DNA of 64,000 bases from Laburnicola sp. R22_1 (Eukaryota > Ascomycota > Dothideomycetes > Pleosporales > Didymosphaeriaceae): NCBI GenBank assembly GCA_014281115.1, contig JACONQ010000008.1:2170001-2234000 (forward strand), given 5' to 3'. A model generated the notes under the pieces. That model saw only the letters and a program-made list of their open reading frames with translations, was not told the origin of the DNA and ran no database searches. The translations under genes were made by a program, and so were the position numbers. Shown here piece by piece: positions 47,733 through 58,721 of the stretch. How positions within the stretch are numbered: position 1 is the stretch's first letter; the number at the start of each line of letters is the position of its first letter.

Positions 47733-48037
47733 AGACGCCGTCAAAAGGCCTTTGCACCACCTCCTCAAGTCGCTGAGGAGACAGAGGATGTTAGTGTGGA
47801 TATATCATCTGTAGTTGATGTGGTACCTACACCCGGCCCTGCCACGCGTACCCGCAAAGTACGCCTCCCACAGAGGTATCGCACGTAGTTTATCGTTACC
47901 AATCAATCAAATAGGTCCTTAAAAGCCCTCCACTAAAAAATCTCGCGATAATACAATATATATGCGACTCTACAGCTGCAAAAGTTGTGGGTGTGGGCAT
48001 CTGGAAACCGTGCACCAGGTGGGGCCGTGCACCAGGT

Positions 48038-48088
48038 GGTGACCCACGGTACGCGAACCCGCGCATTAACTTACGCGCACGGACACGT
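48038..48088. repeat. Right terminal repeat of the transposase-bearing remnant
   Basis: Ends CGCGCACGGACACGT followed by TA (48089-48090). Its inner part GCGAACCCGCGC corresponds to the subterminal motif of the MITE at 3311-3993. The left end of this element was not found between here and the AT-rich block. A direct repeat CGTGCACCAGGTGG stands just inside it at about 48009 and 48026. Confidence 0.7.
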
Positions 48089-48090
48089 TA

Positions 48091-49830
48091 CGCGAAGAAC
48101 ACCAAAAGGGCCAAAGCAAGCTTTTGAAAATTTACCTTGAACTTCTCCAGACTAGAATTTCATGCTCTGCAGATGTGCAATTGGCCAGAAAATTCCTTCA
48201 AAAAGATATCGCCAAAATGGTATGGGCTCAAATGCGGAAGCCTCGGGTCGGCTGGGTAAAAGCACCCTTCTACTATTGTGGTGACCTGGATCAAGTCGTA
48301 AGAGAAACACTGTCTCTCTTAGCCATCGCATTATGCAAATATGTCATAAGGGGTCGATATAATTTCTCGCCGCCTGGGACTCCACCCTGTCTCGCTCAGC
48401 CAGACGTTTTGGAATATCCTGCGTGAATTAGACCTTTGTCGGACACCAGCTGAGGAATACGCGCACCGCTTCAAAGCTGCAGCAAGAGTTGAGCTACAGA
48501 ACGAGGTTTTCTCCCAGCATGTACTCAAGGCTCTTACAGGCCTGGTCAAATCTAGCCCACAGTTCGGAGCCAGGGATATCGTTCCTGTGAAGGTCACGGG
48601 TTTGGGCGCCGCATATCTTCACGATAATGTCTTCAAGATCTCTGCGGTATATTTCACATATGATGGTGCGCACAAGTATACCTTCTGCGCCGAACAGTGT
48701 AAGGGAAAGACAGACTTAACAACAACTTTTGTCTGCGACCACGCTGTCCTTTGGCTATGGGATCACATGATATCTTGCATTCGCCATGAAGAGACCGAAG
48801 CACTGGAATACCTCCGAAGTTGGGCTCGAGCCAAACTACAGCAAATGCCCCGGGGCATTCAGGTTCGGAAGAATCACACTGAAGATGGAATTTCCGTGTC
48901 CTGGGTCTCTATGGAATCTCAAATGAGCTCAAATAAGCAGGTGCGGGTAACGCTACACTCTGAACTATGTCAAGATCGACACGATTGGTCCTCTAAAACC
49001 ATACACAGTTCGGGTAGGTATAGTTAGCTCACTATGGACCTTTTTTCACCTACTAATACGCGTTCAGACATTCGCTGTACTTGTCTTTCCAAAGTCTCGC
49101 CCATTCATATCGATAGCGCAACATTCCAGAACATCAGCAAAGAGGTCAATTACTTCCCAATGGTTTCCAGCAACCAAGACAACGCAATATTCGGTTTAGT
49201 CAATGGGCCGATACGTATGTCCAATCTTGCATACATTTTGCCACAATCGAAGTCAATGGACTGTAAGTAATCTAATCAATGTGACATTTCACTTACTTAC
49301 CTACACACAGCATATCCTAGCGCCGCCGATGTCTCCAAGCTCTTCAAAAAGCCATCACCAAATGGCTGGAGTAAGTTCCCCTGCGCCTCTCTCAGTGCAT
49401 GATTAACTCAAGTTATTGATCATCAAAAGCTAACTAAGACATAGGATCAACGCCCTATAACTCCTTCTTCAAAGATGGCTTCCCGTACACCCATACCTGG
49501 ATTTCCGGAGAGCAGGCCCGCACCGAGCTGCTTATCGCAAGGTCTGAACCGAATTCTATTCAGATGAACGTCAAACGTGTCTTGGAGGACGATGGGTCAG
49601 ACCATCCAATCAAGAGCCAAAGACTAGAAAGCTCCCTGTTTGAGCCATACCCATGGTTATTTGATCAGTGATAGGGGTTCTCGAGTAGTTACGTTTGATG
49701 ATGATGTGGAATTGATCTTCAAGGACGAAATGGGGACAAGCAATGGCGACAAGCAATGGCGTTACTTCCAGTATGCGATTTAGATTTCCTAGAGGGTTCC
49801 ACCATCATTCACGGCGTCCGGAAATACCAC
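48091..49830 (+). pseudogene. Unrecognised fungal gene, 5'-truncated by a transposon end and frameshifted near 3'
   Basis: A spliced frame can be followed through five exons: 48091-48342, 48404-49013, 49068-49262, 49311-49370, 49445-49671. All have GT/AG joins; the introns at 49014, 49263 and 49371 are especially clear. The frame is open back to the TA next to the transposon end with no ATG, so the start has been lost. After FEPYPWLF it meets a TGA, but a shifted frame continues with VVTFDDDVELIFKDEMG, suggesting a recent indel near 49660. Segments such as GLGAAYLHDNVFKISAVYFT are well-formed globular protein, but I do not recognise the family. Confidence 0.6.
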
Positions 49831-51046
49831 GCGAAGAGCACGAAAGGTTTACCAGCGTCAATTATGGCTCTGTGGCTTTTTAAAGGCTTACTGTTCGGAA
49901 AATAGTGTTTTGGCAATTACCGACTTCTTCTCAAAGGCTTAACATTATCCCTCTTTGCCAAATCCCAACACATCCCCCCTTGAAAGTATGGAGTAAAAAA
50001 AAATTTTTTTGGGGGGGGGAAGGCTTCTATCTACATACTTCCTTTTTCTGCAGACCGATAGGTGCGAGCCAGTTACTTGAGCTGCCCGTATATTTTCGAA
50101 AAGAAGGGCAAGGAAAATGATATCCTGGACATAGTAGTGGGCTCAGGTGGCGGCAACAGCATATATAACACATAGAAGCATATTGGGTTGTCTGCAAGCT
50201 TTTCTTGCGGAATATACATATCTTTGTGACCATATTCTCGGCTTCAGTCGAAGTTCTTCGTGACAATACTCAGGGCTTCGATTGAAGTGGCACCTGACCC
50301 CTGTTTACCGAGTGAGAGTATGTCCGAAACTACACTGATTCTGAAAAAAGTGCAGAATTTGCGAACTTGTGAGACCATGGGCGATATGCGCGACAAGCTG
50401 ATAGCTGCGTAGTTTTCAGGCACACGAACACTACAGTAACACAGCCTAACGCGCGAGGATCACTGTTTATTATGATCATACAGAAACACCAAACCCCGTA
50501 AAATCTAGAAATACGATCATGGAATCCACTGGAAAAACGAATATATTTAATTGTTAATTGTAAGAATACCACTGCATGTTTTCCACCAGATGATGTAGGG
50601 ATGACCTCCTTTCCCTAGCCCGATGCGGCTAGCGGCTGAGTTGAGTTCTGTCGGGAATCTGGCGGGCTGAGGAGTACTGGCGCGTGCGTGACCGCTTACC
50701 CGCATGGTGTCTCAGTGCGCATTGTTGTGATTCGTGCTTGAGCGGCTGCAGTTTCCGAGAGCTTGGAAAGCTGGCCAAAATAAGCAAGTCCACATGCATC
50801 TTGCACATCCGGGCCAGCAGCCAGGCGAATCCCAGGCGAAAGCCCGGCGAAAGGCCGCCTCGAGGAACATTTCTTATACGGCATCCACAAGAGCCGCTCA
50901 TCCAGATGCGACTTGCGTCCAGGTCGCTTCTTAGAGCGCAACTTAAAACCCGAGTATTTAAAATTTCTACTCCCCCTTTGCCATGTCCCGCCCAAACATT
51001 TCCTTCCTCTCCGCCTTCTAAAATCCCGAAATTTCTAATACCCACA
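49831..51046. other. Intergenic DNA, no gene supported
   Basis: Frames on both strands are short and overlap each other. The 225-codon frame beginning at 50684 has no domain before the small ORF at 51047. Confidence 0.5.
49995..50020. repeat. Consecutive A, T and G homopolymer runs
   Basis: Nine A, then seven T, then nine G follow each other directly. This may be genuine low complexity or an assembly or sequencing artefact. Confidence 0.8.
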
Positions 51047-51361
51047 ATGAATTCCCTCCAAGCCACCCCACCCCACTGGTCCCGTCAAGACATCCTCGCG
51101 CTCCTCCAACTCCTCACCATGCTCATAATCGCCCTCCTCCGAGCACTCTGGCACCTCCTGGTCTCGCGAACCCCCCACGGTGAACCACACCAATGTTGGC
51201 ACAGTCGAGACTTTCCGCTAACACACACATCTCATAAAATCAGAAACCACTCCTCGCCCATCAACTCCCCCTTCATCACAACACGAACCAAAAAGCCGCC
51301 GCCCAACCAGCCCGTGTCTGACACCCCACACGACTCAGACAGAACCACGGTAAACAAATAA
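51047..51361 (+). CDS. Possible small membrane protein
   Basis: 104 codons from an ATG in a good context (CCCACAATGA). An early stretch LLQLLTMLIIALLRALWHLL (about residues 20-39) would form one membrane helix, followed by a polar, Pro/Thr-rich tail. The second half could instead be an intron beginning GTGAAC at 51179. No family recognised and no support beyond the start context and the helix. Confidence 0.3.
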   Translation: MNSLQATPPHWSRQDILALLQLLTMLIIALLRALWHLLVSRTPHGEPHQCWHSRDFPLTHTSHKIRNHSSPINSPFITTRTKKPPPNQPVSDTPHDSDRTTVNK

Positions 51362-51439
51362 ACATGGCCAACAAAATTCAATGAATACCATCTACGTTGA
51401 TAGCAAGTTCTGCAACAAGAATAGATATGCCTAGAGTCT

Positions 51440-51690
51440 CGGTGCTCTTTGTTAATTGCCCATCATCTCCATGCCCCTTGTACCTGGCCCTCGTCTCTTT
51501 ACCCCTCTCCTCTATACCTTTCCCTTTTATACCCCTTTCCTCTACACCCTTCTCCCTTATCCTCCCTTTTTCGATATTTCCTCTACATTTCTCCTTTACC
51601 CTTCTCCTCTACTTCTTTTCTCTGTCTCTCTCTCCTCTATAACCCTCTCTGTTATCTCTCTCCGCCACCTCTATTCCCTCCCGCCACCCA
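51440..51690. repeat. Pyrimidine-rich low-complexity tract
   Basis: About 250 bp of CT-rich sequence with recurring CCTCTATACC/CCTTTCCTCTAC-like phrases. Nearby 51784-51806 is alternating (CA)n(CG)n, a purine-pyrimidine alternation. Confidence 0.8.
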
Positions 51691-52114
51691 ACCCCAAGTT
51701 TTAACCTCCACAAGCACCTTCCTTCCCCCTCCAACACGATAAACCAAATACTCATCCGCAAGAACTGAAAAAAAAGATACCTTCACACACACACACGCGC
51801 GCGCGCAAGAATCGCCTTATTGTTAAAAAAACACATTCGTCCTATCTCATCGTCCTATCTCATGCGGAAAAGTCAAGGATAGGACGACGCACGCTAGGCC
51901 TTAGTTCCAAACAGATAGATAGACAGACAGACAGGCAGGCCAAACCAGTCTCTCCAACACCTGTACCATCTCCATGCAAGTCATGTTAAAAACAACACCA
52001 AGCATACCCCCAAATACGCCACCATCATACCCGCATAGCATAATACATTCATACCAATACATTTCCCACCAACTCCCTCTCCCTCCCAGCTTTCTTCCCC
52101 CCCTCCCCAAACCC
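51691..52114. other. 3' flank of the HbrB gene, no gene seen
   Basis: Contains the (CA)n(CG)n tract, a direct repeat CGTCCTATCTCAT at about 51837-51862, and an (AGAC)n run near 51920. Nothing coding. Confidence 0.5.
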
Positions 52115-54568
52115 TCAAGCCACACCCTGCACCCCCACACCCCCCTGCCCCAACCCCAACCCCAAATTCAAATTCAACCCCGCGCCCCCCCTCCTCGCCC
52201 CGACAAACCCCTGCCTCTGCCTCCCCGTCCTCCCCCTCCCCAACCAATTATACTTCAACTCCCTCGTCAACCTCCCCATCTTCTCCTGCGCCCCATCGCC
52301 CGACTGCAAACTCACCAAGACACTAACACACTGCAGCATCCTCCCCACCGTCTCCGTGACTTTGGCCGAGTCCATAGGCTGCGCGCGGAGAGACGACGGA
52401 ACGTGCTGCCCGGGTTGGAGACGAGTAGATGGGTTCGAGTGCACAGAGTGCGCGGAGAAGGAGCCGGCCGAGGTGTTTGAGGTGGCGCGGGAGCGGTTCG
52501 ACGAGGGGAAGGTGGACGATGTCATGCTGGTTGTGGATTCGAGGTAGCCGCCTGAGCTGTGCGATGTGGATTGGAGACTGCCCATTGGGACAGTATCCTG
52601 TGATCCTGCCGTTCCTGGGCGGGCATCTGGGATGGGTGAGGGTGATTCGAGCCCGGCGTTGAGGTTGTCTAGAGAGAGGCGAGAGAAGATGGCCATGAGG
52701 GTATCGTAGCGGGGTAGGATGACAATGTCGCGGAACATGAGGAGCGTCATGCGGCGGACTTCGAGTTCACCTAGGATAGGTATGTTTTTGTTGTCAGGTG
52801 ACTTGGTGTTCATTTCGTCCGGTAAAAGCACACCCCAGAAGTCAGCAGCCGCTGTTGCTGACATGATGCCCGAGCCACGGAATTCCAGGTCCAGAGGTAG
52901 GAAGACAGCTTGTATAAAGGGAAGGATGGTCGTGAAGACCACGATCCACATTTCAACCAGGTGCGGTATAAGGCGGTCATCGGGAACGGGTCTTAGCGTC
53001 TGATCTAGCGAGCCGAAGCCGGTCGTAAGCAGTTCGTTAAGATCTTCGATGAGGATAATAGGTGAACGCTTCTGTATACAGCGCATTATATGAATATTGA
53101 CAAGCCCGTTGAAATCCTCGACCGGCGGCCGCGGATCCTCGCCTGCAAATATCAACAACACATGCGCTTTCAACAAGGGCCAAGCGTCGTCGGGCGCCAT
53201 GCCTGGCAAGTTGAACGAGTTTCCAAGGTTAAGCATCGCATCACTATGCTGCGAAAGTGCAGAACCAGGCGAAGGCCCAATAGTGCTCAGGGGCGTGGTG
53301 TTCATGCTGTTCATAGACGGCCATTCTGAGCGGTCTGTGCTGAGAGACTGTTTGCGATCTCGGAACGCGGGCTCGAGCTGGGTATCTAGGTAAGCAGCAG
53401 CTTTCTCTTCTTTCTTTGCCCGTCTCAAATGACGTCCCCCATGTCTCAGGTCCAGCCCAGTCACAGATCCAGCGAACGTGCTCCCAGGGCCGGGTGACGC
53501 AGGTGCAGCAAACGAATATAGCGGTTGAGGCAAGTTCGGATCCGCTAGTCGAGAGGTGCTGCTCGCCGAAGACAACGGAAGGGCGTGCTCATCCTTGTCC
53601 TTGAGCTTGTTCTTTTGCCGCGACAAGAAGTGATGTTTGTGCTTGTCCTTCTCATGCACAGTCGGAAGATAACCCTCATTTCGCGGGACCAGAGTCGAAG
53701 TCGAACCATTGGCCGACGAATACAGGGATGCACCACTACTGATGCTCGGTTCCACCAGGCTAGTGGTAGACTGGTTCATCATGCGATTCAGCGCCTGTGA
53801 ACTGTGAATGCCGATTCCAATCTTGCCGGGCGACGGGAGTGGTGTGTGCTTCGCCTCGGTGCTCCTCTCCGTCTTGATGTTCTTTGGCTTCGAGAACAGC
53901 TTCATTTTGCTCTTCTCCTTCGTTTTAGGAAGCTGTCCCGGCTCCGGTGTCGAGGGCTTCGGGGAGGCGTGCTCCTGCGGCTGCTGTATAGCAGGCGAGT
54001 TTGCGGGACTCCGCGGATAGGCTGCGTTGGCAGCCGTTGCTGCTGCCATTCTGCTCCCGCCCGCCAGTCCGTTCTGGTATGTCATGCCATTCGTCTTGAA
54101 GGTCATCATGCCCGGACCCGGCATGGGCGGGGGACTCGAGGGCCCCCGTCCCGCCGGCACCGAGCCGCCGGGTTCTGGTATCGTCGTCGAGCGCTTGCGC
54201 ATGTGGTTGGAGTTCTGGGCGTGCATGGCGGTCTGGGCGGCGATGCGCGAGGCATCGAGGTTCGACATGCTGGCCTGGTTGGAGGGCAGGCTGGGTTCGA
54301 AGTAGCCCTGGGAACGTTGTCGCGGACGGTGGCCTAGCTGTGCGCCGGTGCGGATCTGCGCCTCGGCTGCAGTGGCATTGTCGTCGCGCGGAGGAGGGGC
54401 AGGGCGCGAGTAGTTGGGCGTGGGGTCGCTCTTCTGCGGTGAAGTGACGGGGCGCGGCGGCAGCGGAGAGCGGCGCTGCAGCGTGACTTGCGAGCTGTCG
54501 CTGTCCGAGTCGTCGAAGGGAGCGGGCCGCTGGACGGTGGGCGTCTGCGGGGTTGGAGAGGAGGGCAT
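52115..54568 (-). CDS. hbrB: HbrB-like protein, TORC2 subunit (Bit61/PRR5 family)
   Basis: Predicted 817-aa intronless protein. HbrB/Bit61/PRR5 proteins are accessory subunits of TOR complex 2, which controls polar growth and the cell wall; HbrB mutants of Aspergillus hyperbranch. The first about 450 residues are Ser/Pro/Gln-rich and disordered. The HbrB domain covers about residues 456-630: APDDAWPLLKAHVLLIFAGE, RPPVEDFNGLVNIHIMRCI, a WIVVFTTILPFIQAVFLPL helix and VRRMTLLMFRDIVILPRYD. The C-terminus is Ser-rich, ending in a Gly/Leu repeat tail. I start at ATG 54568, since the frame before it has only a TTG. It is divergent from GON7, 323 bp away. Confidence 0.85.
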   Translation of the reverse strand: MPSSPTPQTPTVQRPAPFDDSDSDSSQVTLQRRSPLPPRPVTSPQKSDPTPNYSRPAPPPRDDNATAAEAQIRTGAQLGHRPRQRSQGYFEPSLPSNQASMSNLDASRIAAQTAMHAQNSNHMRKRSTTIPEPGGSVPAGRGPSSPPPMPGPGMMTFKTNGMTYQNGLAGGSRMAAATAANAAYPRSPANSPAIQQPQEHASPKPSTPEPGQLPKTKEKSKMKLFSKPKNIKTERSTEAKHTPLPSPGKIGIGIHSSQALNRMMNQSTTSLVEPSISSGASLYSSANGSTSTLVPRNEGYLPTVHEKDKHKHHFLSRQKNKLKDKDEHALPLSSASSTSRLADPNLPQPLYSFAAPASPGPGSTFAGSVTGLDLRHGGRHLRRAKKEEKAAAYLDTQLEPAFRDRKQSLSTDRSEWPSMNSMNTTPLSTIGPSPGSALSQHSDAMLNLGNSFNLPGMAPDDAWPLLKAHVLLIFAGEDPRPPVEDFNGLVNIHIMRCIQKRSPIILIEDLNELLTTGFGSLDQTLRPVPDDRLIPHLVEMWIVVFTTILPFIQAVFLPLDLEFRGSGIMSATAAADFWGVLLPDEMNTKSPDNKNIPILGELEVRRMTLLMFRDIVILPRYDTLMAIFSRLSLDNLNAGLESPSPIPDARPGTAGSQDTVPMGSLQSTSHSSGGYLESTTSMTSSTFPSSNRSRATSNTSAGSFSAHSVHSNPSTRLQPGQHVPSSLRAQPMDSAKVTETVGRMLQCVSVLVSLQSGDGAQEKMGRLTRELKYNWLGRGRTGRQRQGFVGARRGGAGLNLNLGLGLGQGGVGVQGVA

Positions 54569-54891
54569 GGCGGCCGTGTGCGACGGCGCGGCCTGTCGTG
54601 GCCGGGTTGCCAATACGGCACTACACTATTCAGGCACAGGGTGTGCGTGTACGCGTACAGGAGGGGACCGTGGCTCAGGGCGTGTGGCTATCGGGCGGGG
54701 TCGGGCATGGCCAGCATGGCTGACGGAGGGTGTCGAGTGTGGCGTGGGAGACATACGGGTGAGATGCTTGCGACGTTGGCCTGGCCGGTCGACGGTAGCC
54801 GCTTCTAGATGCCATCGAGTGATCGACGCGTAGGGCTGCGCCAGTCCCCCACTTCTCCAACCACCTCACCTTCTCCCCTCCCACACCAACA
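54569..54891. promoter_or_regulatory. Shared divergent upstream region of HbrB and GON7
   Basis: Only 323 bp separate the two opposed start codons. The GON7 side is pyrimidine-rich (54840-54890), as is common before fungal starts. No specific site is recognised. Confidence 0.45.
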
Positions 54892-55182
54892 ATGCCCCCC
54901 CTAGCCGCCACATACACCAGCCCCACGACAACCACCACCCCTCAAACACTCACCCACGCCCTGCCCTCCCTCCCCGCCGCCCCCGCCGCCCCCGCCGCCC
55001 CCTCAGTCACAGACCGCACATCCTACCTCGACGCCCTCCAAGCCGCCACCAAAGCCCTGCAAGCCGACATCAATGCCCTCCTGACGCAGAAAATGGACGA
55101 GGACAAAGCAGCTGGTGCAGAAAAAGGGAATGATGCGCGGGAAGAGGAGAATTACGGCGAGGACGTTGGGGATGCGGATTGA
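54892..55182 (+). CDS. GON7: GON7-like subunit of the EKC/KEOPS complex
   Basis: Small 96-aa protein. KEOPS makes the t6A modification of tRNAs and contributes to telomere upkeep; Gon7 is its small fungal subunit. Recognisable core: a Pro/Ala-rich start, then TDRTSYLDALQAATKALQAD, INALLTQKMDEDKAA (about residues 40-74) and an acidic tail with EEENYGEDVGD. Length and layout match the fungal family. Because the family is short and variable, the call rests mainly on the LQxxINAxLTxKMxEDK pattern. It is convergent with VPS39. Confidence 0.65.
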   Translation: MPPLAATYTSPTTTTTPQTLTHALPSLPAAPAAPAAPSVTDRTSYLDALQAATKALQADINALLTQKMDEDKAAGAEKGNDAREEENYGEDVGDAD

Positions 55183-55441
55183 GTTGTTGAATTGGGTTGA
55201 TGATGGGCGTGGATGAACCGCACCAAGTGCAGACTTACACAATCGAGCTGCACATGACGGAACCGCGCACAAGAGGCGTGGGAGCAAAGCGCATCATCAC
55301 CTAACCCGACACCCTCCAGGTCACAAACAGATACAACTTTCCAAACACACCCACAACCTCCAACCGGGTATCAACCAATGACAACTCTACTACAAAACTA
55401 CCAGTCCCACACCCAACCCAAGCTTGCTTCCCCCCAACCCA

Positions 55442-58400
55442 CTACCTCCACGCACTCGCCTTCCTCCCTACACTCCCCCTCAAACACCCCGAATGCACCA
55501 CACTATTATCCGGATAAACCCTAATCGCACTCCCCCCAAACCTCTTATGACAAACTGCACAATGTCTATCCTCATCAATAACCACCCTCCTATTCAGCCC
55601 CCCCGGCACATGTCTCCCCCTCGCATCCACCTTCCCCTCACCCAGCAGCACTGCAGCCTCGACCTCGACTTTCTCCACGCCGCGCAGTCGCGCCACGATG
55701 CGCTCTTCGTTCATGACAGAGTTGGCGTTGCGGATGCGGCCTAGGAAGTACGACTCCAAGTCTTTGACGGGTAGGGTGGGAGGGACGAGGTCGAGCGTTG
55801 TGTTGGCGGGGAGGCGGGCGCCGTGGCGGCTGAGGAGGTCGAGGGCGGGCGGCCAGTTGGGCTTGTGGGGGTGCGGCGGCGTGAGGTAGAGGGAGAGAAG
55901 GATGTGGTAGATGGAAGGTTCTTCGTCGTCGTGGTTGGCCGTCGCTGCCGCTCTTGACGGAGGAGGGGATGACATGGTCGGAGAGGAAGGTTGGGCTGTT
56001 GAGAGGTACGTTTGATTGCAGTATCTAGGACCGTCAGTATCGCACATGCAAATAAATTCCCAAACCACTCACTCTTCGGCCTTTGTGTAGTCTTTCATAT
56101 CAAAGACATAGATCTGCAATGCCTGCTTGTGATTACCCATCTTGCTGAGCACGATAGCCCGGGCCTCATAGAAATCCGCGTCATCCGGCGACAATTGCCT
56201 AAACACGCGCATAGTATTGTAATTCGTGCTCGTCTTGAGGAACGTCTGCAGCCGGTCCCGCCATCGTTCTCTTTCCTCGTCATTTTCAAAGTCATGAGCC
56301 CTGAGCCTCTCCAAAAACAAGTCGACCAACTTTTGGTGGAACTCCGGCGTGAGATCGTTCAATTCTTCGATAATGTGCTCGAGATACTTCACAGCAAGCT
56401 TGGCATCAATCTTCTCGAGAAAGTCGACCACTCGATCTCGAGGCAGCGTTTCGGCATTCTCAGTATCTGCAAGAAAGACTTCCATGCCCAACTTGGGATC
56501 TGTCCGCAAGGGCCACTCTGCGAACTCAAGTATCAAGTCAATCATCTCTGGCGGCAGTTGTTGTAGATACCCTACTGTTCGCTGAGGTCCTTGAAGCGAC
56601 GAGGAAACCTCTTCATCTGCTTCGTTCTTCCCAAATTTCTCTAGGAGCTCCAACGCTTGACGATGAAGCTTCTTGCCATGCAAGAAGTCGATCAAGTCCG
56701 CATATCGACCGGTTTCGTAAAGCTTCTCTTGAACGACGTCCGGCTCGCAAAAATTGGGGAGTCGGAACAGCGGACCGGCCAGACCAGGGCTCGCAAGCAT
56801 ATAAGCCCGGAAGAGTGTAGTGTCGACTAATTGTGCCACTTTCAGAAGCTCGGCAGCCCAGTCGATATCCCCAGCCTGACCCGATGCGTGGATGAAATAG
56901 TGAAATGGCGGCCTGTACTCTTCGGTTTGGCTTTCGCTTGGCTGGGGTAGAGGGTCTTTGAGCGAGCCGTCAATGTCGACATAACGCTTTATCTGAACAC
57001 GGCACTGTGCGAGGTATGATTGCAGAGCGTGCACCGCAAGCTTCAACTCTTTACCCTCGAGGTTCCTGTCCGGAAGTATGGTTTCTGACGTCTTCCCTTT
57101 GATGCTCATAGTGTCGGCTGCGTCATCCTTGGCGTCCTTGATTGAAGATCTAATAGACGCAGCATCAGAGTCCACCTTCTTATTTCCCACCAATCTACCC
57201 ATCATGGAGCGTCCAATGGTGCTGACGGGAGTGGAAGGTGCTTCCTTGCTTTCAGCAGGAGCCTTGTCTGCGTTCAGTTCTTCCTCATCTACAACACTGT
57301 CTGCGTCCTTGATGCTTTCGATCGACGAGAAGTTTCCGGCAACAGACTTCGGGTAGAGCGCAATAACTCGCTCTGGCGGCGCTTTTGCATCGGTGAAAAG
57401 ATCCATGGCTTCGCGAAACTTGCGCAAGTCGAATAAAGCTTGCGCCTTGAGCATCGTAATCTCCCTAATCCTACCTTCCTTGTCGTGGAGCAGGGTATCT
57501 TCAAGCATCTTCAGCAGACTGAGCGCCTCATCGTATCGACCGTTAACGACAAGCTCATCGATCTGGGACTCATAGTTCTGCGCGCCCATTCTCCAAATGC
57601 ATCGATCGCTCCCAACAAGGAAGCCTTTGCCGGCATGCGCCAAGCTGATATTGGGCTGCGGAACATGGAGGAAGTTCGCGTTCGGAAGGGCAATAGTTTG
57701 CAGCAGGTTGAGCGTATCCGGATTCCTAACCTCGAGTCCGCCTTTCGACGGTGGCTGTAGCGAGAGCATGTACGGATACGAATATGCAAGGCTTTCCGGT
57801 GCAGATGGCCATGGCACCTGTCGCTTGTCCAGCGCATTCCCATCTGTATCGACAAACAAGCTGTTAACGTCCTTAGCCAACAGCATTTCCCCCTCGTTCA
57901 GCCGTGTAGCTAGCGGCTTCGGCACCCAGCTTCCCATGCCCATGTACCCCATGCCCGACGAAGACACAGCACCGAACCTTGTGCCACCCTGCCCACCGGC
58001 CTCGGACAATGCGCCCGGCTTGATGATGTCCTGAATCTCCTGACTCTCGACATTGACCATGACGAAGCCAGGATCCATACCCGCAACGATCTTAGTCGCT
58101 GTCGCCCAAGTCAGGCTCTTGACGGATGCAACGAGCGTGATCTCAGCCGCGTCTCCGCTCAACTCCATATCCTGCCACGTCCATAGTATAATCTTCCTCT
58201 TGACCGCCACAGCCAACCTGCTCACAATAGATGGAATACCCGTGCTACCATCCTTCACGATGTTGCTTGTCACGGCGAACGTCGTGGCGCCCCTGGTCCT
58301 CTCCAGCTTCTCCAGCAGCGCATACGTCTGCAGATCGTACACGGAGACATGTCCGTCCGACAGCGACAGTAGAATATTCGCTTCCTTGATGATAGCTAGC

Positions 58401-58721
58401 TGCTGTATCGGGCGGCGAGCAAACTTCTCCTCCTCGCGCAGCAGGTCCACCGGCTTGATCTTGGGTGTCTGCGCATCGGGCTGCTCGCCGTTCTGTTCGC
58501 CATGCGTCGCAGGTTGTTCGTCTTCTTCGGTCGTCTCGTTGACGCGGTAGATGCGGAGGGAGCCTGTGTTTAGGCCGACAAGGACTCTGTTGCCTGCATG
58601 CCATCAGTCTCCGGATAGAAGGCGAGGGCGGCTGCATACCGTATGCGAGGATGGATTCGATCTTGGACTTGTCGCGCTGCTTCAGCTCGATAATCGGCCG
58701 AGCCGTGAAAGCGGACAGCAT
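55442..58721 (-). CDS. VPS39: VPS39/Vam6, HOPS tethering complex subunit
   Basis: Predicted 1061-aa protein acting at the vacuole/late endosome in HOPS-dependent membrane fusion. Exons (minus order): 58721-58640, 58593-56073, 56024-55442, with introns of 46 and 48 bp. The first exon supplies MLSAFTARPIIELKQR, the usual family start, which a model beginning at the long frame would miss. An N-terminal CNH/beta-propeller (about 20-330, including LAYGNRVLVGLNTGSLRIY) is followed by a helical clathrin-repeat-like region. The Vps39 domain 1 is near 560-670, and the C-terminal Vps39 domain 2 has the zinc-type CAVCHKRFGGSAIRVYPDN and HSGCLR. A Pro/Ser-rich insert sits just after the last intron. Confidence 0.92.

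Larger units (their letters stand above)
31190..48090. other. Second AT-rich RIP-mutated block packed with decayed repeats
   Basis: Composition falls abruptly to AT-rich with few CA/TG steps, and no intact gene appears over about 17 kb. Individual repeats that I could delimit are listed separately. The stretches between them (for example 34800-35670, 35830-37400, 37520-38120, 38250-38990, 43830-44860) show only stop-ridden frames. Parts of 33400-33700 look like decayed retroelement sequence but carry no diagnostic motif. Confidence 0.7.

Noticed and set aside
31190..48090. Centromere as an explanation for the 17-kb AT-rich block
   Set aside because: Composition and repeats fit any RIP-mutated block, and nothing in the sequence is specific to a centromere.
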